Origin: Symbiodinium natans
Lineage: Eukaryota > Sar > Dinophyceae > Suessiales > Symbiodiniaceae
DNA: 50,000 bases
Direction: 5' to 3'
Assembly: GCA_905221605.1 (NCBI GenBank)
Contig: CAJNDS010002703.1
Location: 1 to 50,000 of the forward strand
The notes under the pieces were generated by a model. That model had not been told where the DNA came from. It searched no databases and was given only the letters and a program-made list of their open reading frames with translations. Made by a program: the position numbers and the translations under genes. Shown one piece after another: positions 38,903 to 46,823 of the stretch (the first letter of the stretch is position 1; each line of letters opens with the position of its first letter).

Positions 38903-39247
38903 CGCTCAGGGCTTCTTGTGGAGTTTCCACATTGAGGGGCCTGCTTGTGTCCCCTCTAAAGGAGCCACAAAGTCAACATCCCAAACTTTGAACCCCCCCA
39001 AACACGGACCCCGAATTGTCCCAAGCCCCTTACTCAAGTTCTGCCGGGTATGGGCCGAAGCCGCCTGCCCGGATGTCCGCCACGATTCCGGCCACATAGT
39101 TCATCCTGTCATCGGGCCGTCCTCTAATTTGGGGTTCAGGGTTTTCGGGCCCCTTTAACAGGCAAGCAGGGACAGGGTACGAAACAGCCTGCAGGTGAGC
39201 GGCTGATCTCTCAAAGCGCAAGAGAGCCCAGATCTTCCAAAAAACAG
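38903..39247 (-). CDS. Three-exon gene fragment, unknown protein
   Basis: Exons 39247-39189 (59 bp, GRSGLSCALRDQPLTC), 39123-39034 (90 bp, GRPDDRMNYVAGIVADIRAG, then GFGPYPAELE) and 38955-38903 (53 bp, GDTSRPLNVETPQEALS). Phases agree across both joins: a GC donor (CTGCAG|GCTG), then GT donors CTTGA|GTAAGG and GAGCG|GTAAAT; acceptors TTGACAG, CAAATTAG, CTCCTTTAG. Introns are 65 and 78 nt. The first intron ends in degenerate telomere-like CCCTGAACCCCAAATTAG, and a tract follows the last exon. No family recognised; the concordant phases make this one of the stronger genes here. Confidence 0.55.
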
Positions 39248-39481
39248 CTGTCAAAGGAGTAGTTTACCTTGAATCATGCGCCCTTTTATGATATCAGGAA
39301 TAGACCTCCGGTAGGCCCATTTTTGGAAGTCCCGAAAAAAGCACAGCAACAATGCAGCTCGGGACATGAACGACGATGGGGGCACCCCTACCTTGGCTGT
39401 GGGAGCTTTTGCGTGTGGGCGCTGGCACGGTTTTCTACTGGCACCTCAAGCCATAGACCGCAAGTTCCTCCAGGGTTTTTC

Positions 39482-39522
39482 GCGGTTAGGGTGCAGGGTT
39501 GAAGGTTCAGGGTTTAGGGTAG
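39482..39522. repeat. Short degenerate tract (TTTAGGG)
   Basis: Five units such as TGCAGGGTTGAAGGTTCAGG. Confidence 0.65.
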
Positions 39523-39599
39523 AAGCCTCATCAAATTTAAAGGGGGGCAGAAGCCACGTCCCCTCACTCCCCCCCAACCCCCCCTATGCGGAACTGGTA

Positions 39600-39672
39600 G
39601 GAACCCCTAAACCCTAAACCCTCAACCCCAAACCCCAAACCCTCAACCCTCAACCCTCAACCCTAAGCCCTC
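39600..39672. repeat. Telomere-like tract (CCCTAAA, CCCTCAA)
   Basis: Ten units. Confidence 0.93.
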
Positions 39673-40249
39673 TCTTCACTCATTCCTCATAAGATAGAAA
39701 GATAGTACGGTTAATAGTATTTCCTAATGACAAGGGAGTTTCTTGGAGGTGAAGCGAATGACAGGACGAAAAGAAAGTCATAACCAGTGAACCCCAGAGT
39801 CGCCCCTTAAAAGACCAAAAGCACCCTCATGCATTAAGTGAATGAATGGTTGAACGAAGGTAGAAAGAACGTCATGAAGGATTCTATCTTCACCAATTCA
39901 TTGACAGGTGCGTACAAGAGGTTAATGTTCCCCCTTTAAGGAAGCACCAGGGAAGCTCATGTAATTATAAAGGTAGCAAAATAACCCCTCTCTCGCACAC
40001 ATGTTACCGCCTTAATAATGAATAGAGTGAGTGAACGAGCGAATGAGCGCATTAATAAAGTCATTAAGGACCCCACATAATATTACCATTAATATGAAGA
40101 GAATAATATGATTGCGCTTACAAGGTTTGGTTAAAAGCGCACACAAGATACTAATTCACATGCAACTGCCATCTGTACTCCAAGACCCTAATAATACGGT
40201 AGATTCACGGGTTGGGCTGGAAGTAAGCTCTCTTGTTAAGGGTGTTCTT
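39673..40249. other. AT-rich island, no recognised gene
   Basis: Recurrent GAATGAATGGTTGAACG- and GAGTGAGTGAACGAGCGAAT-like motifs suggest a decayed tetranucleotide repeat. No ORF of note. Confidence 0.5.
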
Positions 40250-40307
40250 GTGCTTTAAACCCCAAGCCGTAAACCCTAAAGCCGAAGCCTTAACCCTAGG
40301 CCCTAAG
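40250..40307. repeat. Degenerate tract ending CCCTAAG at an exon
   Basis: CCCTAAA/CCGTAAA units ending CCTAGGCCCTAAG. Confidence 0.75.
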
Positions 40308-40396
40308 CGCGCCAAGACCTCTGGGCCCGACGCCGTGTTCATGACCACTTCTTTGGTGGCAGCCTCGGGGGGCGCAACTCTCTTGAGGAGCTCCAG
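40308..40396 (+). CDS. Internal exon, unknown protein
   Basis: Open from the tract-edge CCCTAAG| for 29 codons: RAKTSGPDAVFMTTSLVAAS, then GGATLLRSS, ending CTCCAG|GTCCCT. Ala/Ser-rich; no family recognised. As at 10280, the acceptor AG is the last two bases of a CCCTAAG unit. Confidence 0.42.
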
Positions 40397-40430
40397 GTCC
40401 CTCTGGGGGTTTGGGATCTAGGGTTTAGGG

Positions 40431-40546
40431 TAGGATTAGGGGGCCCCTTGGGAACATAGACCCTCTGAATAAGGTCCCTGTTTAAGAGAGCCAGAAGAGG
40501 GGTTAAGAAGGGGTTCCCTTTTAAGGGTCCCCCCTTATCCTACCTA
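40431..40546. mobile_element. MITE family C, copy C2
   Basis: TAGGATTAGGGGGCCCCTTG to AAGGGTCCCCCCTTATCCTA, CCTA. TTTAGGG precedes it and GGATTAGGG follows. Confidence 0.85.
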
Positions 40547-40574
40547 GGATTAGGGTAGGGGATGGCTACCAGCA

Positions 40575-40762
40575 ACTCAAACCCCTCAACCCCCTCAACC
40601 CCTCAACACCCTCAACACCCTCAACCCCCTCAACACCCTCAACACCCTCAACACCCTCAACCCCCTTAAATCCGAAACCCTCAAACCCCAAAACCTTTAC
40701 ATCGAAACCCTTAAACCCCTAAACCCTAAAACCCCTAAAACCCCTAAAGCCCATAAACCCTT
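40575..40762. repeat. Telomere-like variant tract (CCCTCAACA, CCCCTAAA)
   Basis: Starts as a CCCTCAACA/CCCCTCAA array, then CCCCTAAA and CCCATAAA units. Confidence 0.88.
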
Positions 40763-40802
40763 GATGTTTCGGGCCGCTGGCAGTTTGCTGGGGCACTTCT
40801 CG

Positions 40803-40873
40803 CTGAAACCCTAAACCCTAAACCCTAAGCCCTAAACCCTAAACCCTAAACCCTAAACCCTAAACCCTAAACC
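40803..40873. repeat. Telomere-like tract (CCCTAAA)n
   Basis: Ten almost perfect units. Confidence 0.96.
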
Positions 40874-40999
40874 GATCCGTGGGGGGGAAGGGGAAATCCC
40901 CAGTCTGGGCACCCCGCCACAGCACCGGGCGCGCAAAGCGTCATGCGGTCGCAAACGGCCTGGCACTCGGCCTCGCGAGACTTTAGTGCTTTTGAGGGC

Positions 41000-41157
41000 T
41001 TATAGGGCTTTAGGGGTCTTTAGGGTTGTTGGGTGTTAGGGTTAAGGGTTTTTGGGCTTTAGGGTTTTAGGATTTTAGGGTTTAGGGTTTTCGGGTTTTA
41101 GGGCTTTAGGGTTTTAGGGTCTAGGGCTTTAGGGCTTCAGGTTTAGGGTACAGGGCC
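41000..41157. repeat. Telomere-like tract (TTTAGGG/TTTTAGGG)
   Basis: Degenerate; mixes 7- and 8-base units. Confidence 0.88.
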
Positions 41158-41248
41158 CAGCATCACATTGAACGCCAGTAGGGTTAGAGGGCCCAGGGCG
41201 ATTGCGGGCCGTTCCTTGCACCCTCAGACCTAACAACGCCCCCCACAG

Positions 41249-41384
41249 CCATGGTGGCAACAACCTGAAGTGCATTTATAAGGCACTTCGGAGTTTGTTG
41301 AATGTATTCCTAAGGTCTTCTGAAGGGGCCGGTACGGTCTTTGCTGCTCCTAGTATCCCCACAGGGACACCCAGCAATATATGA
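41249..41384 (+). CDS. Possible terminal exon, unknown protein
   Basis: Acceptor GCCCCCCACAG, then HGGNNLKCIYKALRSLLNVF, LRSSEGAGTVFAAPS and a TGA at 41384. Amphipathic Leu-rich stretch; no family recognised. Confidence 0.35.
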
Positions 41385-41464
41385 GCCTTACGTCACATGC
41401 TCAGCTTGTTCCTCCTCTGCTTTGGGGCGCGCGGGCAGGCCGGGGCTTTAGCATAAAGTCCCAC

Positions 41465-41822
41465 TTGGAGCCTCCAGGTCCTTGCTTTCGTCGACCACCT
41501 TGTCCACAAAGCCATACTCCTCGGGAAGAAGCATGGAGAAACAGAGCACGGCTTCTCCGAAAATTTCCGCCGCAGCCTAAAACTCAAGGTCCCCCCCCCT
41601 CAAGTCAAGGCCCCCCTCAAGGCTCCTCAGCTATGTCTGCCGACAGGTTGGCACCGGCAAGGACCAGCTGATACCTTGGGTTTTGAGAAGCTTTGAGCTC
41701 CCACATCGGAGCTGCCGCATGCGGACTCGACGAGAACTGTCCCGGCATCCGCGAACACGACGGAATGCCCTCGGCGCATCTGAGCTGAGCCCCGGGACAC
41801 ATTCTTGATGAAAGTGCACCGC
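41465..41822 (-). CDS. Two-exon gene fragment, unknown protein
   Basis: Exon A (41822-41675, 148 bp) reads RCTFIKNVSRGSAQMRRGHS, VVFADAGTVLVESACGSSD, VGAQSFSKPK and ends CCCAAG|GTATCA. A 98-nt intron ends GAGTTTTAG. Exon B (41576-about 41465) reads AAAEIFGEAVLCFSMLLPEE, YGFVDKVVDESKDLEAP, ending near CTCCAA|GTGGGA. Both are in phase 0 at the join. Regular amphipathic composition and consistent phase support a real gene; no family recognised. Confidence 0.55.
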
Positions 41823-41944
41823 CTGCGCGGTGTGTGGCTCCAGGAGGGCTCTAATTCGGCTCTTCGAGGCCTGTGGGGCCGTGTTGCACGGGCACCAGGC
41901 CTCGTGATGTACGGTAGAGCGGTGGAGGGCACCTCACGGGATTC

Positions 41945-42105
41945 TCACCCTAAACCCTAAACCCTCAACCCTCAACCCTAAACCCTCAACCCTAAACCCT
42001 ATAAGCCCTCAACCCCAAAACCCTAAACCCCTAAACCCCTAAACCCCTAAGCCCCTAAACCCCTAAACCCCTAACAACCCTAAACCCCTAAACCCCTAGA
42101 CCACA
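41945..42105. repeat. Telomere-like tract (CCCTAAA then CCCCTAAA)
   Basis: Seven-base units pass into a block of 8-base CCCCTAAA units from about 42020. Confidence 0.94.
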
Positions 42106-42407
42106 AACATCCGGGGGCCGGGCAGCTCCTAGCTTGGTTTCGCTCATGGTGAAGAAAGCACCTCGACAGCAGCTCCCCAAAAAGTCACACCACCACTGGG
42201 GCCAAGGGAGTCCAGAAACTTCAGAGAGGTGGGGGGAGAGGAGTCCAATACAAGGATGAGGATGGCTTTTGGTGGTGTATAAAAAGGGGGCCTATCTTGG
42301 GAAACGCCCATGGGGCGTTAGCCCTTCGTTGCGATGTGCCACGCTAAAGGCTCCGCTAGACAGTCCAGCAACAGTGCATTGGCTCGGAGGCGGACTCTTC
42401 ACCGAGA
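42106..42407. other. Unique island with a MITE E end
   Basis: GGTGGTGTATAAAAAGGGGG then CCTATCTTGGGAAAC (about 42272-42305) resembles one end of family E. No gene recognised. Confidence 0.4.
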
Positions 42408-42888
42408 TCACATAGTCGCAGGCGCACACGAGTCCGATACCGGCCTTGCATGGCAGGCAGGGCACTCCAACAAAACTCCCGCGCCACAGGAGTTTCCTGG
42501 GAGGCCAAGGCCGAGAAACTGTCCGCTAAACCCTAAACCCGAAACCGTCGAAACCCTAAACCCGGTTCTGGGGCTCCCGGCTCCCATCGCCGTCCCTTGG
42601 ATCAGGGCCACGGTCAGCTGCTGCAGCCTGCAAAACGCTCCAAAAACTCCCCAAACTCCAGCCTCTACAAGGCACTGTCGTGGGTAACGGCAAGAGCACT
42701 GCAAACACACGCATTCAGCGCTCGAGGTTTGCCCCTGGCATGCGCGGTTGCGCGGAGTTTCTTTTCCTTGGCCGCAGTCCACGGAACCCTGCCCGGGAGA
42801 CTCAGGATTCTCCCACAGAGCGGCGGTGAGCGGCTCACCCTGCCCGCTCTTCTTGTGGATCCTGGGCCAAAGCGCGATTTGGGGGCCT
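42408..42888 (-). CDS. Multi-exon gene fragment with a 36-nt telomere-like insert
   Basis: The best exon (42627-42562) follows acceptor GAGCGTTTTGCAG and reads LQQLTVALIQGTAMGAGSPR, ending ACCGG|GTTTAGGG. The next 36 bases are TTTAGGG-like and in frame, then GQFLGLGLPGNSCGAGVLLE, CPACHARPVSDSC and TGA near 42408. Upstream, EAPKSRFGPGSTRRAG ends at donor GGGCAG|GTGAGC (about 42837), and a Cys-rich stretch (SAECVCLQCSCRYPRQC) is open between. Exon order and joins are uncertain. Confidence 0.4.
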
Positions 42889-42917
42889 CCGTGCTTTTTT
42901 CCCAACACATGTCAACC

Positions 42918-42999
42918 TTGGGATCTTCCCCCTTATACTAACAGTTCCTTACTCTAATACCTGTTAAGGACCTGTTAGCATAAGGGGGTAACATCCCAA
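42918..42999. mobile_element. MITE family B, copy B4
   Basis: TTGGGATCTTCCCCCTTATA, CTAACAG to CTGTTAGCATAAGGGGGTAA, CATCCCAA. Confidence 0.85.
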
Positions 43000-43038
43000 C
43001 GGCAGCCCACCAGTTCTACGGCTATCTCAGAGGGGAAA

Positions 43039-43152
43039 GCATTTAGGGCTTAGGAGTTTAGGGTTTAGGGTTTAGGGTTTAGGGTTTAGGGTTTAGGGTT
43101 TAGGGTTTAGGGTTTAGGGTTTAGGGTTTAGGAGTGTAGGGCCTAGGGTTCT
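43039..43152. repeat. Telomere-like tract (TTTAGGG)
   Basis: About 15 units. Confidence 0.96.
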
Positions 43153-43257
43153 TTAGCCTCCAAAGCTACGAACGTAGACGTCCCTGAAAGGCCTCGTCCA
43201 CGCCAGCCCCCGGTTCCGGTGGGTCCTTCATCGCTGGGGGAACAGCTGCACTTGACG

Positions 43258-43338
43258 GTGTAGGGGATAGGGGATAGGGTTTAGGGTTTAGGGTTTAGGG
43301 TTTAGGGTCTAGGGTTTAGGGTTTAGGGTTTAGGGCTT
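43258..43338. repeat. Telomere-like tract (TTTAGGG)
   Basis: Eleven units, beginning GGGGATAGGGGATAGG. Confidence 0.94.
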
Positions 43339-43467
43339 GGAGGCTTTATGAGTGTTACAATCAAAGCCGCGCCCTCTTCACCTGTGGACGCGGTCTGGTG
43401 ATGTAAAAGGAGCCACTCCCCCGGCGCCGCTCAAAACATTCTTACGTCGCCCAGAAAGCTTGTCTTT

Positions 43468-43731
43468 CTATAGCAGCCGGACCCACTGTTCAAATTCCTG
43501 ATTCCCAGCAAAACAAGCCCGGTAAAACGGAGGCTCAACATTGTCATCAGCACTATTACTGTACGTTGCTACGACGATTCTCTCTTGTAGTACTGCTATT
43601 ACGACTACGCATATTCTCCCTTCATTCCCTCCTACACAGCAATGGGAGAAGATCGTCGCAACAACTGCGAAGATTAGGATGGGCCCGTGTGTTAAGAAGC
43701 AAGGATCTGGGGTTCTACAGATCCCGAACAT
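43468..43731 (-). CDS. Hypothetical ORF or terminal exon, 87 codons
   Basis: Reads ILIFAVVATIFSHCC, then RICVVVIAVLQERIVVATYS, NSADDNVEPPFYRACFAGNQ, EFEQWVRLL and stop. The N-terminal half is hydrophobic enough for a membrane segment. Low codon bias; no family recognised. Confidence 0.3.
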   Translation of the reverse strand: MFGICRTPDPCFLTHGPILIFAVVATIFSHCCVGGNEGRICVVVIAVLQERIVVATYSNSADDNVEPPFYRACFAGNQEFEQWVRLL

Positions 43732-43968
43732 GCCGGAGAGGTTCGTGGAGCACGTGGGCGCTTGGCGTTTCGCATTTAGGTGCCTTCAGAAACTTCATGT
43801 GCTGGAGCAGGGCCCTAAACTCTAAGCCGTTCTCCTTCTTGCACACGCCGCCCACCGACTGCTTGGCGATCTGGAAGGTGAGGACGGGTGGCCTCCGCTG
43901 GCTGAGAGGTTCGTTGTCTAGGGGTGCTGAGGGTGTAGTGTTCACGGCTGGTATCTTACCGTCCTCAA

Positions 43969-44035
43969 AAGGGATTGCAATAGGGGGTACTATGATCCGT
44001 ATTAAGGCCTGGTAGTACAGAGGGGAACATCCCAA
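43969..44035. mobile_element. MITE family B, copy B5 (left end damaged)
   Basis: The right end GAGGGGAACATCCCAA is intact. Internal TATGATCCGTATTAAGGCCT matches B2. Confidence 0.65.
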
Positions 44036-44223
44036 GTTCAGGGCTTGTTAAGCTCCAGGATTGCGTTGTTGACGCGCCCATGCTGGGCCGACTTCCTGGA
44101 CTCAAAAAGGCTAAGCCCCGGCATGCTACACATCCCGCAACGCCTGAAACTTACGAAGGGCCAGATCCCTCCGAACCTACGTCTGAAATCATGTGGGCTA
44201 CTAACCCACAGCTGGTTAAAGGC

Positions 44224-44286
44224 TACGCAACCCTAAACCCTAAAACCTAAACCCTAAACCCTAAACCCTAAACCCTAAACCCTAGG
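44224..44286. repeat. Telomere-like tract (CCCTAAA)
   Basis: Eight to nine units. Confidence 0.95.
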
Positions 44287-44455
44287 GCTCAGGTTCAGCA
44301 AAGGTGCTGCGTAGGCTTTGGCGGCGTCGGGTTGAGGAAGGAGCAGACACGAAACTTCGGCTTCGGCGGCGGCTCAGTTGACAGGCACAAGGCTCGAGCG
44401 CAAGTGCCGAACGGAACTCTCTCAAAGGCATCATTTTTTGCACACAAAAAAGAGC

Positions 44456-44555
44456 ATTTCCCCAAATAGTGGGTACCCTTCATATACCCCGAAAAAGGTA
44501 TAAGTCCTTTAGTATAGGAACCCCCAAAAGGGTACCCCTGTTGGCAGAAACCCCC
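44456..44555. mobile_element. MITE family E, copy E4
   Basis: ATTTCCCCAAATAGTGGGTA, CCC pairs with AAGGGTACCCCTGTTGGCAG, AAACCCCC; the interior is shared with E3 (CATATACCCC, AGTCCTTTAGTATAGG). Confidence 0.7.
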
Positions 44556-44617
44556 TTGTAGGCTGCTGGCCGGGGGCACCCAGTCCTCAGACAGCGTCCA
44601 TGAGCCACAAGTCACAG

Positions 44618-44672
44618 TTCAGGGTTTAGGGTTTAGGGTTTAGGGTTCAGGGTTTAGGGTTTAGGGTAAGGG
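44618..44672. repeat. Telomere-like tract (TTTAGGG)
   Basis: Seven units. Confidence 0.94.
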
Positions 44673-44719
44673 GGGAGTCATGGGCCATAAAAAAGAGGGC
44701 TGCAGGGGAAGTTCTTAAG

Positions 44720-44752
44720 GATGCGGAATTCCCGAATTCCCCGCTAAGAAGT
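44720..44752. repeat. Short palindrome CTTAAGGATGC...CCGCTAAG
   Basis: GGAATTCCCGAATTCC core; may be a remnant of MITE family F. Confidence 0.4.
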
Positions 44753-44772
44753 TGGCAAAGTTGGAGCATGGC

Positions 44773-44960
44773 TCAGCTCCCGAGGGTTCTTGTCTCAGAT
44801 GGCTGCTGAGACCCCCACGGCATCATAGCCTCGGTAGCGATTGCACCACACTGCGACACGAAGCAGCGCACTCGCTCCTCGCAACATCGACTGCGGATGT
44901 TGCACACGCTCGGAACATCATATTCCGAACCACCTTGGGGCTTGGGGGTTTGGGATTTCC
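44773..44960 (-). CDS. Possible terminal exon, unknown protein
   Basis: Open frame PQGGSEYDVPSVCNIRSRCC, EERVRCFVSQCGAIATEAMM, PWGSQQPSETRTLGS and stop at 44773. Four Cys within 25 residues. No domain; an overlapping plus frame exists. Confidence 0.28.
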
Positions 44961-45164
44961 GGCCCATGTTTTTGGGGCGCAGGATTCCATGAGCCCAATG
45001 TGCCCCTTCACAGGCCTTAAGAAGGGAACCCGGGGGCGCCTCGCGATTGAGCCAAGGGGCACTTGGGCATCTTCCCGCCCTGGCACTTAAGTCTGATTGG
45101 CGGTACCTCGCAGAGGGCCTTCTTGGCAGCCTCACATCGCAGGTCAAAGCACGCGCAACAGTAG

Positions 45165-45222
45165 GGTTCCGGGTTTAGGGTTTAGGGTTTGGTTTGGGGT
45201 TTGGGGTTTGGGGTTTAGGGCT
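45165..45222. repeat. Telomere-like tract (TTTAGGG/TTTGGGG)
   Basis: Eight units, followed by GATGCGTCGTGATGCGTGGT. Confidence 0.9.
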
Positions 45223-45458
45223 GCAGCATGATGCGTCGTGATGCGTGGTGATGCGGCAGTTGCGGCAGTCACCGGCCTCCTGGTACTTCTTGGAGCCCGC
45301 AAGCTTGGTATCTCGGCTGACGGCCAATCATGGCATCCCTCCAACGCCTTCCCTTTTTGCACCCGGCACGCCGATAGGACGGAAACTGATGCAGGCAGCC
45401 GAGAGACTCTGGATGGCGTGGTAGGTGTGCACAGGCCTCTGATCCCCAAGGGCCCCCC

Positions 45459-45935
45459 TTAAGTTCGACCGGCATGCCATGGTTTTCCGCAGCGGCCCTC
45501 AACACAAGGCCGCGGCCAGGGGCAGGTCGCTAGCAACAACAAACTGGAAGACCACACGAAACAACTACCCAAAGTGTGGTCAACCGAAACGATGTCGTCG
45601 AAGCCATGGTGCGCGCTGGCGCCGGACTCATCCTCTGGCCCGTTGCCTATGGTACCAGGGAAGGACGGGTTAGGTAGATGATGATTAGGGAATATAGGGT
45701 TTATCAGGCTTACAGGGATTTTCTCGGGCTTAAAAGGGCTTGGAAAGTATTTAGAGGTATGTTGGTGTTGGGGTCTTGTCCAGTGGATGGCAAGCGGCTC
45801 ATGCCATTCTGGTTGGACTTCCCACCAGAATAGATCATGCGAACCTTGCCTTTGGGGCACGCATCCGACTCCTCGCATCAGGGGCCAACTGCCATAAAGC
45901 AAACCCAAGCAGGACCTGCCATCATCACGCTGCAA
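45459..45935. CDS. Coding-like island, strand uncertain
   Basis: Minus: a 158-codon frame with DLFWWEVQPEWHEPLAIHWT, KPEKIPVSLINPIFPNHHL, EDESGASAHHGFDDIVSVDH. Plus: an overlapping frame with QVASNNKLEDHTKQLPKVWS, TETMSSKPWCALAPDSSSG, then stop near 45687. At most one strand is likely coding. The minus frame is longer and starts with ATG, but no family is recognised. Confidence 0.35.
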
Positions 45936-45951
45936 CTGAATGAGTGAACCA

Positions 45952-46016
45952 ATTAGGGCCCCTTATAAACCTTTAAGGGATGATATAGGGTACCTCATTC
46001 CCTGAGTCCTTAGTAG
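45952..46016. mobile_element. MITE family F, copy F3 (partial)
   Basis: AGGGCCCCTTATAAACCTTTAAGGG, GATGATATAGGG and CTCATTCCCTGAG match the right half of F1. Confidence 0.55.
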
Positions 46017-46177
46017 CTTGTTTCCCCCCAAGCACGCTGATTTTTCTCGCGAATTCTGGTGGGAATTCTCGATTCAGCGCCGCGCGGTAGTCATCCGTGG
46101 AGCTCAGGGCCTGGCGATGGCCGCGCAGGGAATGCACATGGGAATAGTTTTGCACCTGCACATGGTGGGCCACCGGA

Positions 46178-46238
46178 GGCCTAAACCCTAAACCCTAAAC
46201 CCTAAACCCTAAACCCTAAACCCTAAACCCTAAACCTT
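46178..46238. repeat. Telomere-like tract (CCCTAAA)n
   Basis: Eight to nine units. Confidence 0.96.
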
Positions 46239-46370
46239 GCGCCTCCCCGCCATCCAGAGCTCGCAAGACTTCCGCAGCTGCTTGCTTCAGAACCCGGCCG
46301 TGGCCCCACCAGCCATAGGGGCAGCCAGCCATCCACCGCGCCTGCAGGCAAGCTGCTGAGAGCAGACGGG

Positions 46371-46405
46371 CTTGTCCCCCCTTTTAATATAAGGGGGTCG
46401 ACAAG
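46371..46405. mobile_element. Short inverted-repeat element (family H)
   Basis: CTTGTCCCCCCTTTTAATA and its inverse AAGGGGGTCGACAAG; 35 bp. A decayed relative may lie at 7606-7628 (GACAAGGCCCCCTTGTC). Confidence 0.45.
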
Positions 46406-46407
46406 GG

Positions 46408-46455
46408 GGACCCTAAACTCTTAACCCGAAACCCTAAACCCTAAACCCAACCCAA
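46408..46455. repeat. Telomere-like tract (C strand)
   Basis: Five degenerate CCCTAAA units. Confidence 0.8.
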
Positions 46456-46622
46456 TAATCTGACGCTCACAGAATGTCAGCGCTCCAATTAAGATGTCAG
46501 AGAATAGGGAAGCCCTCCTATTTTTGGATGCTCCCCCGGCCAGGTCCAGCAGTGCCAGCCGATAGCAAGCGGAGACCTGGAACCCAGACAGTCCCGAAAC
46601 ATCCCCCAAAAATGGGCGGTTT

Positions 46623-46728
46623 GCGGGTTTAGGGTTTAGGGTTTAGGGTTTAGGGTTTAGGGTTTAGGGTTTGGGGCTTAGGGGGTTAGGGGTTAGGGGT
46701 TAGGGGTTAGGGGTTTAGGATTTAGGGC
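46623..46728. repeat. Telomere-like tract (TTTAGGG then TTAGGGG)
   Basis: Seven perfect TTTAGGG units, then five TTAGGGG units. Confidence 0.95.
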
Positions 46729-46756
46729 TCAGCATCACATTGAACGCCCGGGCAGG

Positions 46757-46795
46757 TGTTTAGGGTCTAGCTTTAAGGTTTAGGGTTTAGGCTCC
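46757..46795. repeat. Short telomere-like tract (TTTAGGG)
   Basis: Four degenerate units, about 28 bases beyond the last kinase exon. Confidence 0.85.
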
Positions 46796-46823
46796 TCATG
46801 GGACCTTCAGGAAGGTTCCTTAC

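Noticed and set aside
44560-44700. Possible target duplication CATGAGCCACAA / CATGGGCCATAA around the 44618 tract
   Set aside because: Two mismatches in twelve and unequal distance from the tract; too weak.
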